From the NCBI GenBank assembly GCA_016180605.1, contig JACPAW010000139.1:1-20272 (forward strand): a DNA stretch of 20,272 nucleotides, given 5' to 3'. Position 1 is the first letter of the stretch, and each line of letters starts with the position of its first letter. The notes beneath the pieces were generated by a model. It was not told the DNA's origin. It searched no databases and was given only the letters and a program-made list of their open reading frames with translations. The stretch is from Candidatus Omnitrophota bacterium (GTDB lineage: Bacteria > Omnitrophota > Gorgyraeia > Aquiviventales > Aquiviventaceae). The translations under genes were made by a program, and so were the position numbers. Shown here piece after piece: positions 7,294 to 14,431 of the stretch.

Positions 7294-8394
7294 TCAAGGC
7301 TGGGTCCGAGTCGAAGGGTCGGATAACAAAAACGACAGGGTCTTTTCTTGACGGATTGCCGAAAATACGGAAGGCCAAAGACCCTGGGCGTCCAAGTAAG
7401 AACGGACCTCGGAGGGTTCTTTTTTCCACCGCTTGGAGAGTTCCCATAAGCGCGCGAGCAGTTCCTCTTGAGAGACGGAAATCGCCTCCTGCTCCGCAAT
7501 GCGATCGAAAATGAAAGCCAGCTTCACTTGACGCTGGGCACCACTGCGAAGCTGCTCAGAGAATTTGGAGAGTTCTTCTTCGAGCTTATCTTCGGCAATA
7601 CCCGATAAAAGCAGCCGCATCTTGAAATCACGCCTTAGCCGCTCAATCTGCCGGCTCACAAGACGCGGAGGAACTTCAAAAACATTCCGACGCAGCAGTT
7701 CATCGGAAATCGCATTCTCTACGGCATGCTTGGAATCCGCGCGTTTCTTCTCTCGCAACTTGGCTTCCACGTGTTCCGTCAGTTCCACGAGGCTCTTGAA
7801 GCCTAAATCTTTAGCCAGCTCGTCGTCAATGGAAGGAAGCTTTTTTTCTTTGGTTTGGCCTTCGCCTATCGGCACTTGCTCGGCCATGGATTCTTGAAGG
7901 GAGGCCAACGCCTGCTCCCGCTCCTGGGCCGTGATCTCGCTTGAAGGCGGGGCTATCGCAATCCCCTTATATTCGCTCAGCTTGAAAACAGGCTCCACCT
8001 CGACAACCGCTTCGAGGGTAATGGTTCCTGCTTCGTCGATTCGCGCCGTATGGACTTCGAAAGGGCTGACCGGCTTAAGCTGTTGGTCCTTGGTCGCTTG
8101 TTCCAGTGCTTGGTGCGTGGCACGATTGAGGAGTTCCTCGCGGATTTGTCGTTCGTATTGCCGGCTGACTAAATCGACCGGGGCCTTGCCCTTGCGAAAT
8201 CCCGGTAATGCGGCTTGGCGCTGGAACTCAAGCAGGATATTTTCTCGAAGAGAATCCACCAGCTCTCGTCCGATCCGCAATCGCACCGATTTTTGGCATG
8301 CCGCCGTATCATTGACGTGGATTTCGGTGCCATCCGGTGCGGCTGATGAAGCAGTTTTGGAACCTGTGGTTTTCTGTGGACTTCGTCCGAACAT
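7294..8394 (-). CDS. tig: Trigger factor lacking the prolyl-isomerase domain
   Basis: A ribosome-associated chaperone for nascent chains. The ribosome-binding signature is intact as GFRKGKAP (residues 65-72), in the N-terminal domain (about 25-150, ending in VVEVEPVFKLSEYKGI). In ordinary trigger factors about 90 residues of FKBP-type isomerase follow. Here only about 25 residues separate AQEREQALASLQESM from KKLPSIDDELAKDLGF, so that domain is missing. The helical C-terminal chaperone arms (about 195-355) are present. Length is 366 residues against the usual 430 or so. The last residues, SDPSTRTQP, are encoded by the adjoining repeat. Tig-clpP adjacency supports the call. Confidence 0.92.
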   Translation of the reverse strand: MFGRSPQKTTGSKTASSAAPDGTEIHVNDTAACQKSVRLRIGRELVDSLRENILLEFQRQAALPGFRKGKAPVDLVSRQYERQIREELLNRATHQALEQATKDQQLKPVSPFEVHTARIDEAGTITLEAVVEVEPVFKLSEYKGIAIAPPSSEITAQEREQALASLQESMAEQVPIGEGQTKEKKLPSIDDELAKDLGFKSLVELTEHVEAKLREKKRADSKHAVENAISDELLRRNVFEVPPRLVSRQIERLRRDFKMRLLLSGIAEDKLEEELSKFSEQLRSGAQRQVKLAFIFDRIAEQEAISVSQEELLARLWELSKRWKKEPSEVRSYLDAQGLWPSVFSAIRQEKTLSFLLSDPSTRTQP

Positions 8395-8409
8395 AAAACT
8401 CTAGGGGTG

Positions 8410-8434
8410 CGAGGCGCCGCTTTCTACCGCCTCG
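8410..8434 (-). other. Short hairpin between lptB and tig
   Basis: CGAGGCG (8410-8416) pairs with CGCCTCG (8428-8434) across an 11-nt loop, in the 42-bp gap 3 bp after the lptB stop. There is no T-run, so it is more likely an mRNA processing or stability element than a terminator. The functional reading is inference. Confidence 0.45.
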
Positions 8435-8436
8435 GG

Positions 8437-9159
8437 TTATAATCGAAATTTCTCTCCGAGATAGATTTCCCTGGCGCGGGGGTCTGTGATGAGCTCGCGG
8501 GCTGTTCCCGTAATCAGGACCCGCCCTTCAGCCATGATATAAGCCCGGTCCGTGATCTCCAAGGTCTCACGCACATTGTGATCCGTCAAGAGAATTCCCA
8601 AGCCTCGCCGCTTCAGCTCTCGGATAATTTCCTGGGCTTCAAAAACCGTAATCGGATCAATGCCTGAAAACGGCTCATCGAGCAGAATAAACTGAGGATT
8701 CGTCACCAACGCTCGAGTAATCTCAAGCCGCCTCTTTTCTCCCCCAGAAAGCGTATACGCCTTCTGGCGCGCCAAATGGGTAATCCCCAGCTCGTTTAGC
8801 AAAAGATCCAGCCGGCGCCGACGATCGGTTGGAGTCAAGTCCAGCGTTTCGAGGATGGCTAAAATATTCTGCTCAACGGTGAGCTTGCGGAAAATAGAGG
8901 GCTCCTGTGCGAGATAACCAATTCCCAAACGCGCCCGCCGGTACATGGGCACATCCGTTATGTCTTGCCCATCAAAAAGGATTTGCCCGCCGTCTGGATG
9001 CACATAGCCGACCATCATCGCAAAGGTTGTCGTCTTGCCTGCGCCGTTGGGGCCTAAGAGACCGACAATCTCGCCACAGTTGACGTTGATATCCACCCCG
9101 TCCACAACCGGGCGCCCGTTATAGCCTTTGACCAACCGTTGACACTCTAGGCTTTGCAT
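8437..9159 (-). CDS. lptB: LPS export ABC transporter ATP-binding protein
   Basis: The cytoplasmic ATPase that powers LPS extraction from the inner membrane with LptF and LptG. The 240-residue protein has Walker A GPNGAGKT (36-43), Q-loop Gln85 in YLAQEPSIFRKLTVEQN, ABC signature LSGGEKRR (137-144), Walker B FILLDE (157-162) with GIDP, and switch His194 in LLTDHNVRETL. LAQEPSIFRKLTV and LTDHNVRETL are typical of LptB rather than of amino-acid importers. Its ATG overlaps the stop of the upstream fusion gene as TGATG. LptF and LptG are not in the window. Confidence 0.95.
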   Translation of the reverse strand: MQSLECQRLVKGYNGRPVVDGVDINVNCGEIVGLLGPNGAGKTTTFAMMVGYVHPDGGQILFDGQDITDVPMYRRARLGIGYLAQEPSIFRKLTVEQNILAILETLDLTPTDRRRRLDLLLNELGITHLARQKAYTLSGGEKRRLEITRALVTNPQFILLDEPFSGIDPITVFEAQEIIRELKRRGLGILLTDHNVRETLEITDRAYIMAEGRVLITGTARELITDPRAREIYLGEKFRL

Positions 9160-11021
9160 CAGCGTTGCGCCGTTTCCAGCCCGCTTAATGAAAGCGACTC
9201 CGGGCTGCTCTCGGAAGGATAAATCAAAAGCGAAGGCTTCCCTACCAAAGTGATCTTTCCTGCTCCTGGCTCATAAACCGCCCGCTCGCTTAAAGCCGTA
9301 TTCTGGTTCTGATGGATGCGCACCCGCCCGGTCGCTTCTGCATAGCGGATGGTATGAGACTCCTGATTCAAATAGGCAACGAGCTTATCCGAATAAAGAT
9401 CACCATTGGGATCCTGTACATGAACATTGTTTTCGAAGGTGGCGATATCATTCTGGTAATCGAAAGAAAGCGGCCCATCACAAGTGATCGTGACCTGCCT
9501 TCGGCCGGTACCCGCAGGTTCTTCGTCACTGGGGTTTAATACCATTTCAATATCTCTCGCAATCGTCCCCTGTTTGAGCTCCGTAAACCCCTCTGCCCCT
9601 CGGCCCCGCAAGAGCATATGGTCGGTCTCAATGCGCACCGGCTCTTCGGTGATTACTTGATGCTCATCCGGAAGCCAATGCAGAACCGGAGAGGTAAACC
9701 ATAATCCGTCACTGGTGTGGATCGTCACCTCATGCTCCAGGCGCACCTTCCGATTCTGCTGATTGAACAAAGCGACAGAGGCAGTCATATATGCCGTCCT
9801 GGATGGATCATAGCTAATAGCATCGGGTTGGAGAATCGTGACAATTTGACCGTCGATGCTTGCCCCTTGACCCTCTAATTCCCAGCGTTTCTGACCGCTT
9901 TCCTCATAACCGGCTAAATTAAACGTACTCATCTGCTGTGTCGTATCTTGCTGCGAAGACTCTGCCGCCGTGGACGATTCTGACTTCAATGCTTTAGAGG
10001 AAGGTTTCGCCCAATCGCATCCGGTTATCCCTCCCAAAACCAGCAGGATCGAGAAAATCCCACAGGCAAGCGACAATCCAGGTTGGGACGGCTTAGGCGG
10101 CAGCACAAAATTGGCCACTGGAGCATCGGTTAGAGAAGGTGGTTTCGTTTTCCATCTGCGATGCATCCACACCCATTGGCTGGGATAGCGCCGGATGTAA
10201 GACTCCACCACCCCACTCCAGGCTTGAGTCAGTTGGAGTAGTGCTTGAGAACGGTTGACTCCTTGAGGCGCTTGCAAAGCAGGTTCGATAATGAGTCGGA
10301 AATGATTCCTTTCCCGGATCAAAAAGCACGGAACGATGGGTGCCCCGGTCATGACAGAAAGGGCAGCCGGGCCCACAGGGGTGTAAGCGGGGTGGCCAAA
10401 AAAATCCACAAATATCCCCTCCAAGCTCTCCACATCCTGGTCTGCCATTATCCCCACAATTTGCTTAGCGCGCAGGAGAGTGGCCACTTCCTTTAAGGAA
10501 CCACGAGCCAACGTAGCCACCCCTTTCTGTCCCCGCATGCCGATGAGAAACGATTCATACTCCGGATAGCGCAAGCGCCGGGCCAATATCGCCCCTTTAA
10601 AACCCATTACGCTTAAGTATAAAGCAATAAGCTCCCAGTTGCCAAAATGAGCGCTTAGAGCCACCGCCCCCTCCGATTTGGAAAGCGCTTGGCGCAAATG
10701 CTCCATCCCCTCGCAGCGGATGAGCTGCTTGAGGTCTTTTCCGGAAAGCCTGGGCAATAGCAGCCACTCCATGGCCGTTTGCCCGAGATTGCAAAACACA
10801 TCCCTTGCAATACGGCGGTATTGTTTGTCGGTAAAACTCGAGCCTAAAGCGAATTTCAAGTGGGAAAGAGTCAGACGCCTTTGGGAAGCCAAGAAAATGT
10901 AGGCGCCACTTCCTAATAAGAAGCCTAAAGCGCGCGCTAAAGAAAGCGGAAGGCAGCCTACTAGTGTACGCAGTCCTTGAAAGCTTAGGTATAAGATGCG
11001 ACGGCGAATGGGATGTTTCAT
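9159..11021 (-). CDS. LpxL-type acyltransferase fused to LptC and LptA-like domains
   Basis: One open frame of 620 residues joins three LPS functions. Residues about 1-295 are a lysophospholipid/lipid A acyltransferase of LpxL/HtrB type: HFGNWE at 125-130 is the HX4E catalytic motif, MADQD at 192-196 and FFGHPAYTPVGPA follow, and QWVWMHRRWKT is the usual C-terminus of that family. Residues about 316-335 form a hydrophobic segment ending in a lipobox ITGC (Cys335). Residues about 365-490 match the LptC beta-jellyroll pattern and about 508-600 an LptA/OstA repeat domain (DYQNDIATFENNVHVQDP). lptB overlaps the stop. A separate start at Met286 is possible, but I see no ribosome site before it. 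Alternatives are a real fusion, or a missed frameshift or internal initiation. Confidence 0.85.
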   Translation of the reverse strand: MKHPIRRRILYLSFQGLRTLVGCLPLSLARALGFLLGSGAYIFLASQRRLTLSHLKFALGSSFTDKQYRRIARDVFCNLGQTAMEWLLLPRLSGKDLKQLIRCEGMEHLRQALSKSEGAVALSAHFGNWELIALYLSVMGFKGAILARRLRYPEYESFLIGMRGQKGVATLARGSLKEVATLLRAKQIVGIMADQDVESLEGIFVDFFGHPAYTPVGPAALSVMTGAPIVPCFLIRERNHFRLIIEPALQAPQGVNRSQALLQLTQAWSGVVESYIRRYPSQWVWMHRRWKTKPPSLTDAPVANFVLPPKPSQPGLSLACGIFSILLVLGGITGCDWAKPSSKALKSESSTAAESSQQDTTQQMSTFNLAGYEESGQKRWELEGQGASIDGQIVTILQPDAISYDPSRTAYMTASVALFNQQNRKVRLEHEVTIHTSDGLWFTSPVLHWLPDEHQVITEEPVRIETDHMLLRGRGAEGFTELKQGTIARDIEMVLNPSDEEPAGTGRRQVTITCDGPLSFDYQNDIATFENNVHVQDPNGDLYSDKLVAYLNQESHTIRYAEATGRVRIHQNQNTALSERAVYEPGAGKITLVGKPSLLIYPSESSPESLSLSGLETAQR

Positions 11022-11038
11022 GGCAATACAAACTAAAT

Positions 11039-11067
11039 ATGATACGCCTTGCTTAGGGGAGCGTCAA
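11039..11067 (-). promoter_or_regulatory. Sigma70-type promoter for the lpxL-lptC-lptA gene
   Basis: On the minus strand TTGACG (11067-11062) and TATCAT (11044-11039) are separated by exactly 17 bp. The -10 box ends 17 nt before the ATG at 11021, so the expected leader is only about 10 nt and no Shine-Dalgarno is visible. This suggests that a new transcript starts here for the LPS-export, tig and clpP genes. Confidence 0.65.
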
Positions 11068-11081
11068 GGTATGCAGGCAAG

Positions 11082-11185
11082 ACCAGCAAACAGACACCAG
11101 CACACAGCACTCAGAAAAAGCAACTACCACTCCCCTGTCTTTTCTGCCTCTGTGTGCTGTGTGCTGGTTGCTGTGTGCTGGTATG
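11082..11185. repeat. Heptamer-built inverted repeat upstream of the LPS-export promoter
   Basis: The left side is heptamers ACCAGCA, AACAGAC, ACCAGCA, CACAGCA, CTCAGAA (11082-11116). The right side is TGTGTGC, TGTGTGC, TGGTTGC, TGTGTGC and a degenerate unit (11151-11185). An outer stem of 15 perfect base pairs joins ACCAGCACACAGCAC (11096-11110) to its complement ending at 11168. It fills the gap between the helix-turn-helix gene and the promoter at 11039-11067. The heptamer words are the same type as at 3445-3500. Confidence 0.85.
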
Positions 11186-11189
11186 CTGG

Positions 11190-11393
11190 CTAGGGATTGC
11201 GGTGATGCATCTGCTCTTCGAGCCAATCGTTTAGGACATCCCGCTTAAAACGCCATTGCCCTCCGATTTTGGCAGCGGGCATGCGCCCCTCGCGGGTAAG
11301 CTTGTAGACCGTCATCACGTGTAACCCAAGATACTGGGCTACCTCGCGCAAGGTCATAATCTGGCCGTTGTTCTTTCCGCCATTGTGTTTCAT
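11190..11393 (-). CDS. Small excisionase-type helix-turn-helix DNA-binding protein
   Basis: A 67-residue protein that is almost entirely one winged helix-turn-helix domain of the MerR/excisionase (HTH_17) type: MTLREVAQYLGLHVMTVYKL is the helix-turn-helix, followed by the wing KIGGQWRFKRDVLNDWLEE. This family includes phage Xis proteins but is also common as stand-alone chromosomal regulators in uncultured bacteria. No integrase or attachment site is nearby, so a regulatory role on a neighbouring promoter (for example 11039-11067) is more likely than excision; that is inference. I start at the ATG at 11393. An ATG at 11357 (55 residues) is possible, and a TTG at 11429 seems less likely. Confidence 0.8.
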   Translation of the reverse strand: MKHNGGKNNGQIMTLREVAQYLGLHVMTVYKLTREGRMPAAKIGGQWRFKRDVLNDWLEEQMHHRNP

Positions 11394-11479
11394 AGCCGAA
11401 GTATGCCATATCCAACCCGAAATCTTCAATAGTTTTACGAAATTCTGACAACTTCTATCGTTGATTACACCTGTTTCAA

Positions 11480-11563
11480 GTTCGAAGTTCGGAGCGCGGA
11501 GTACGGAATTAAAACGAGTCTACGTTTGCTTTCTTATTCCGCACTCCGAACTCCGTACTACGC
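11480..11563. repeat. Bipartite heptamer palindrome (4 units, 28-nt spacer, 4 units)
   Basis: The left arm is GTTCGAA, GTTCGGA, GCGCGGA, GTACGGA (11480-11507). The right arm is ATTCCGC, ACTCCGA, ACTCCGT, ACTACGC (11536-11563). The spacer 11508-11535 is 28 nt. Over 24 bases (11486-11509 against 11536-11559) the arms are complementary at 20 positions. It lies just downstream of kdsC in the kdsC-HTH gap. Sequence differs from the 3515 and 17112 elements, but the unit size and spacer length are the same. Confidence 0.85.
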
Positions 11564-11575
11564 ACTTTTCAACGA

Positions 11576-12118
11576 TCACTGGTAGCGCTCCATGACGTGG
11601 CTCCAGAGGCCTTTGGCATGGAGAATCAGATCGATCATCTCTCGCACGGCTCCATGGCCACCGGAACGCTTGGTCATGTAATGGCATGCCAAACGGACTT
11701 CCTCAGTGGCGTTGGGTACTGCGACGGAAAAACCCGCCCTCTGCAAAATGGGAAATTCCATCAGGTCATCGCCGATGGCGCAAACCTCTTCTGAAGAGAT
11801 ACGAAATCGTTTGACGAGCTGTTCGTAGATGGGTAATTTCAACAGGCACCCTTGAGCCAGGAAATCCACTTGCAATTCCTTAGCGCGGCGTTTGACCAAT
11901 CGCGACCGACGCGAGGTAATGATAGCGGATTTCAATCCCATGCGATGCCAGATGACCAAACCTGCCCCATCCTGCACGTCAAAGAATTTCAGCTCATCTC
12001 CGTATTCGGCATAAACAATCCGACCATCCGTCAGGACGCCATCCACATCGAGCACCAACCAATTCACGCGGGAAGCGCGTTGGATCGTCTCTGGAGAGAG
12101 GGTGCTTAATAGGCTCAT
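11576..12118 (-). CDS. kdsC: 3-deoxy-D-manno-octulosonate 8-phosphate phosphatase
   Basis: A HAD-family phosphatase that removes phosphate from Kdo-8-P. The 180-residue protein has the C0-type HAD pattern: motif I LVLDVDGVLTDG (Asp24, Asp26), motif II IITSRRS, the conserved Lys in the CLLKLPIYEQL stretch, and motif IV CAIGDDLMEFPILQRAG. GFSVAVPNATEEVRLACHY and TKRSGGHGAVREM match the KdsC C-terminus that closes the neighbouring active site. The reading frame is open six codons upstream, but those codons translate the TGTACCT repeat, so I use the ATG at 12118. No good ribosome site is visible, because the heptamer array lies directly before the start. Confidence 0.95.
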   Translation of the reverse strand: MSLLSTLSPETIQRASRVNWLVLDVDGVLTDGRIVYAEYGDELKFFDVQDGAGLVIWHRMGLKSAIITSRRSRLVKRRAKELQVDFLAQGCLLKLPIYEQLVKRFRISSEEVCAIGDDLMEFPILQRAGFSVAVPNATEEVRLACHYMTKRSGGHGAVREMIDLILHAKGLWSHVMERYQ

Positions 12119-12121
12119 ATT

Positions 12122-12142
12122 AGGTACAAGGTACAAGGTACA
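12122..12142. repeat. Three perfect AGGTACA heptamers upstream of kdsC
   Basis: Three identical 7-bp units (AGGTACA on the plus strand) end three bases before the kdsC start codon and occupy its ribosome-binding region, in the 42-bp gap after the GspE-like gene. Confidence 0.85.
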
Positions 12143-12160
12143 GGGTTATTACCGGTGTGC

Positions 12161-13429
12161 TTAGCTTTCTTCCGTCTCCCCGACGACCCGGAGCACTTCT
12201 TCAATGGTGATCAATCCCTGGCCCGCTTTGTCCAAGCCATCCTGCAGCATGGTCTTCCAGCCAGGCAGATTCAAGCGGCGATAAGAGGAGCCGATCGTCC
12301 TATCCAACACTTGTTGCTTGAGTTCGTCGTTGAGAACCAAAAGCTCGAAGATTCCGATGCGGCCTTGGTAACCCGTACCATTGCAGGCAGCACAGCCTTG
12401 GGCCTTGCGGAGCTTACCCAGCATTTCCTGGGAGGGAGCTTGGCTCATTTCCTGGCTCCAGAATCGGCTGAAAGTCTGGACGGCAATGGAATCCGCCGGC
12501 AACTGGCACTGCCGACACAAAAGCCGCACCAGCCGCTGGGCGACAATGCCGTTAATGGCAGCTAGGATCAGGTGAGGCTCGATTCCCATATCGATTAACC
12601 GGGTTACCGCCCCTGGAGAGTGGCGCGTGTGCATGGTGGAAAAAACCAGATGCCCGGTTAAGGCCGCGCGGATGGCGATATCGGCCGTTTCCTGATCGCG
12701 AATCTCTCCGACTAGGATGATGTTGCTATCCTGCCGAAGGATCGCACGCAAACCTGAAGCAAAGGTCAGCCCTACCGAGGGATTGATTTGCGCCTGGTCT
12801 GCCCCCTCCATCTGGTATTCAACGGGGTCTTCCAGTGTGACGATTTTAATGTGGGGAGAGCGCAGCTGGTTCAGGCCGGCGTAGAGAGTCGTGGTTTTAC
12901 CGCTTCCGGCAGGTCCTGTGACCAAAACCAAACCATTGGGTTTGCGGATCAAGCGCTGGTATTCGCTGAAAACCGATGGAGAAAACCCGATCTGGGAAAG
13001 CTCTAAAAGGATGCCCGATCGATCCAGGATACGAATGGCGATGACATCCCCATACAGCGTCGGAAAAGACGACAGCCTCAGATCCAGCTTTCTGTTGTTG
13101 AACTCGAAATCGATGCGGCTGTCTTGCGGTTTGCTGCGTCCGACCACGTCGGTTGCCATGTTGGCCTTTACCTTCAAAGCCCGGATGAGAACCTCTCGAG
13201 TCTCGGGAGGAATCAGGAGCATTTCATGGAGCATCCCATCGATGCGATACCGTACGCGGCCGCCGGAAACGGTAGGCTCCAGATGGATGTCGCTGGCTTT
13301 AATCTCCACCCCGTAAGATAGGATCAAATGGAGCAGCTTAAGGATGAATGGGTCGGAAGAAGCCACTTCACCCTTGACATTGCTATCAACTCGCAACGTG
13401 TCATACAGTTCCTGCAACGGCCTAGGCAT
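12161..13429 (-). CDS. GspE/PilB-type secretion ATPase lacking the N-terminal domain
   Basis: A hexameric ATPase of the type II secretion/type IV pilus assembly class. The 422-residue protein starts almost directly at the core: ASDIHLEP (45-52), Walker A GPAGSGKT (172-179), Asp box TLEDPVEYQMEG (198-209), Walker B IILVGEIRD (237-245), His box STMHTRHSPGAVTRL, and a tetracysteine zinc site (Cys305, Cys308, Cys346, Cys349). PilT lacks that zinc site, so GspE/PilB is the better fit. The usual N1E/MshEN domain of roughly 130-180 residues, which couples to the inner-membrane platform, is absent. Its position between kdsD and kdsC, away from any pilus or secretin gene, is odd. The kdsD stop lies 31 bp upstream. 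Confidence 0.93.
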   Translation of the reverse strand: MPRPLQELYDTLRVDSNVKGEVASSDPFILKLLHLILSYGVEIKASDIHLEPTVSGGRVRYRIDGMLHEMLLIPPETREVLIRALKVKANMATDVVGRSKPQDSRIDFEFNNRKLDLRLSSFPTLYGDVIAIRILDRSGILLELSQIGFSPSVFSEYQRLIRKPNGLVLVTGPAGSGKTTTLYAGLNQLRSPHIKIVTLEDPVEYQMEGADQAQINPSVGLTFASGLRAILRQDSNIILVGEIRDQETADIAIRAALTGHLVFSTMHTRHSPGAVTRLIDMGIEPHLILAAINGIVAQRLVRLLCRQCQLPADSIAVQTFSRFWSQEMSQAPSQEMLGKLRKAQGCAACNGTGYQGRIGIFELLVLNDELKQQVLDRTIGSSYRRLNLPGWKTMLQDGLDKAGQGLITIEEVLRVVGETEES

Positions 13430-13437
13430 ATATTTTA

Positions 13438-13458
13438 GTCACTGGTCACTGGTCACTC
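13438..13458. repeat. Three GTCACTG heptamers between kdsD and the GspE-like gene
   Basis: GTCACTG, GTCACTG, GTCACTC in exact 7-bp register occupy nearly all of the 31-bp gap, 8 bp before the start codon of the ATPase gene. Confidence 0.85.
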
Positions 13459-13460
13459 AT

Positions 13461-14429
13461 TCAGAGTCCTGCTCTTAATAAGTCCTGAACATCAAGGAGC
13501 CCCACCGGTTGTTTCTTCGCATTGACGACAACGAGTTCGTCGATTTTATGCTCCCGCAGCAAACGAAGGGCTTCCGCCGCCAGGCAATCTGGGGCGATAG
13601 TCTTAGGATGAGTCGTCATGACATTTTTGACAACAAGTTCCGCTAAGTTAGGAGCAGAATCCAAATGACGCCTTAAGTCTCCATCGGTAAATATACCTAC
13701 CAACCGGCCTTGCTCATCGATAATGCTCGCACAACCGGCACGAGCGCGCGTGGTGGCCAGTAAAACGTCCTTGACTCTGGCCGTCTGCCGCACGATGGGA
13801 TTGGCATCCGCAGTCCGCATCAAATCCGTAACACGCAGCAACAGTTTCCGCCCCAGCTGCCCGCCAGGATGAAGCAGAGCGAAGTCTTTCTCCCGGAATC
13901 CTTTTTGTTCCGCCACGACCACCGCCAGCGCATCCCCAAAGGCCAGCATCGCGGTAGTCGAAGCGGTTGGAGCCAGATTCAAGGAACAGGCCTCCCGGGT
14001 CACGCTGACATCTAGGACCACGTCGCTGTGTTTCGCCAGTGTCGAGTGTGGATTTCCGGTTAAGGCGATGAGCTTGGAGCCAAGCCGCTTGATGACGGGA
14101 AGCAACCGCGTGAGTTCTTCCGTCTCGCCACTCTTTGAAAGCACGATCATGACATCCTCTTTCGTCACACGGCCTAAGTCCCCATGAATCGCTTCTGCAG
14201 GGTGCACCGAGTGGCTGGGAGTTCCCGTTGAAGCCAGAGTCGCTGAAATCTTCTGACCAATCAGGCCTGCCTTACCCATTCCCGTAACCACCACACGGCC
14301 TTTACAAGCAGCCAGCAACTCAACTGCCTGGATGAAAGAATGGTCAACGCGGCGAAGGAGCCGTTGAATGGCTTGCGCCTCAATCCGCAATACTTCTCTT
14401 GCACGCACGATCCCATTGCGCCGCCTCAT
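13461..14429 (-). CDS. kdsD: Arabinose-5-phosphate isomerase (KpsF/GutQ family)
   Basis: Interconverts ribulose-5-phosphate and arabinose-5-phosphate, the first step of Kdo synthesis. The 322-residue protein has an N-terminal SIS domain (VVVTGMGKAGLIGQKISATL, with Lys53; HPAEAIHGDLG, with His82; LSKSGETEE) and two C-terminal CBS domains (about 205-265 and 270-322, ending DELVVVNAKKQPVGLLDVQDL). This is the full-length form with CBS pair. It begins 2 bp after the kdsA stop, and kdsA uses its product. Cluster placement favours the LPS enzyme over GutQ or KpsF paralogues. Confidence 0.95.
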   Translation of the reverse strand: MRRRNGIVRAREVLRIEAQAIQRLLRRVDHSFIQAVELLAACKGRVVVTGMGKAGLIGQKISATLASTGTPSHSVHPAEAIHGDLGRVTKEDVMIVLSKSGETEELTRLLPVIKRLGSKLIALTGNPHSTLAKHSDVVLDVSVTREACSLNLAPTASTTAMLAFGDALAVVVAEQKGFREKDFALLHPGGQLGRKLLLRVTDLMRTADANPIVRQTARVKDVLLATTRARAGCASIIDEQGRLVGIFTDGDLRRHLDSAPNLAELVVKNVMTTHPKTIAPDCLAAEALRLLREHKIDELVVVNAKKQPVGLLDVQDLLRAGL

Positions 14430-14431
14430 CC

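Noticed and set aside
7092..7499. 135-codon minus-strand open frame between tig and clpP
   Set aside because: It overlaps the 3' end of tig in another frame and otherwise translates the dispersed CCTTCGACTC-type repeat.
8410..8434. Intrinsic terminator between lptB and tig
   Set aside because: The stem is 7 bp with no U-tract following on the minus strand, so termination is not supported.
11190..11393. Prophage or integrative element excisionase
   Set aside because: There is no integrase, attachment duplication or phage gene nearby; the HTH family is also common as an ordinary regulator.
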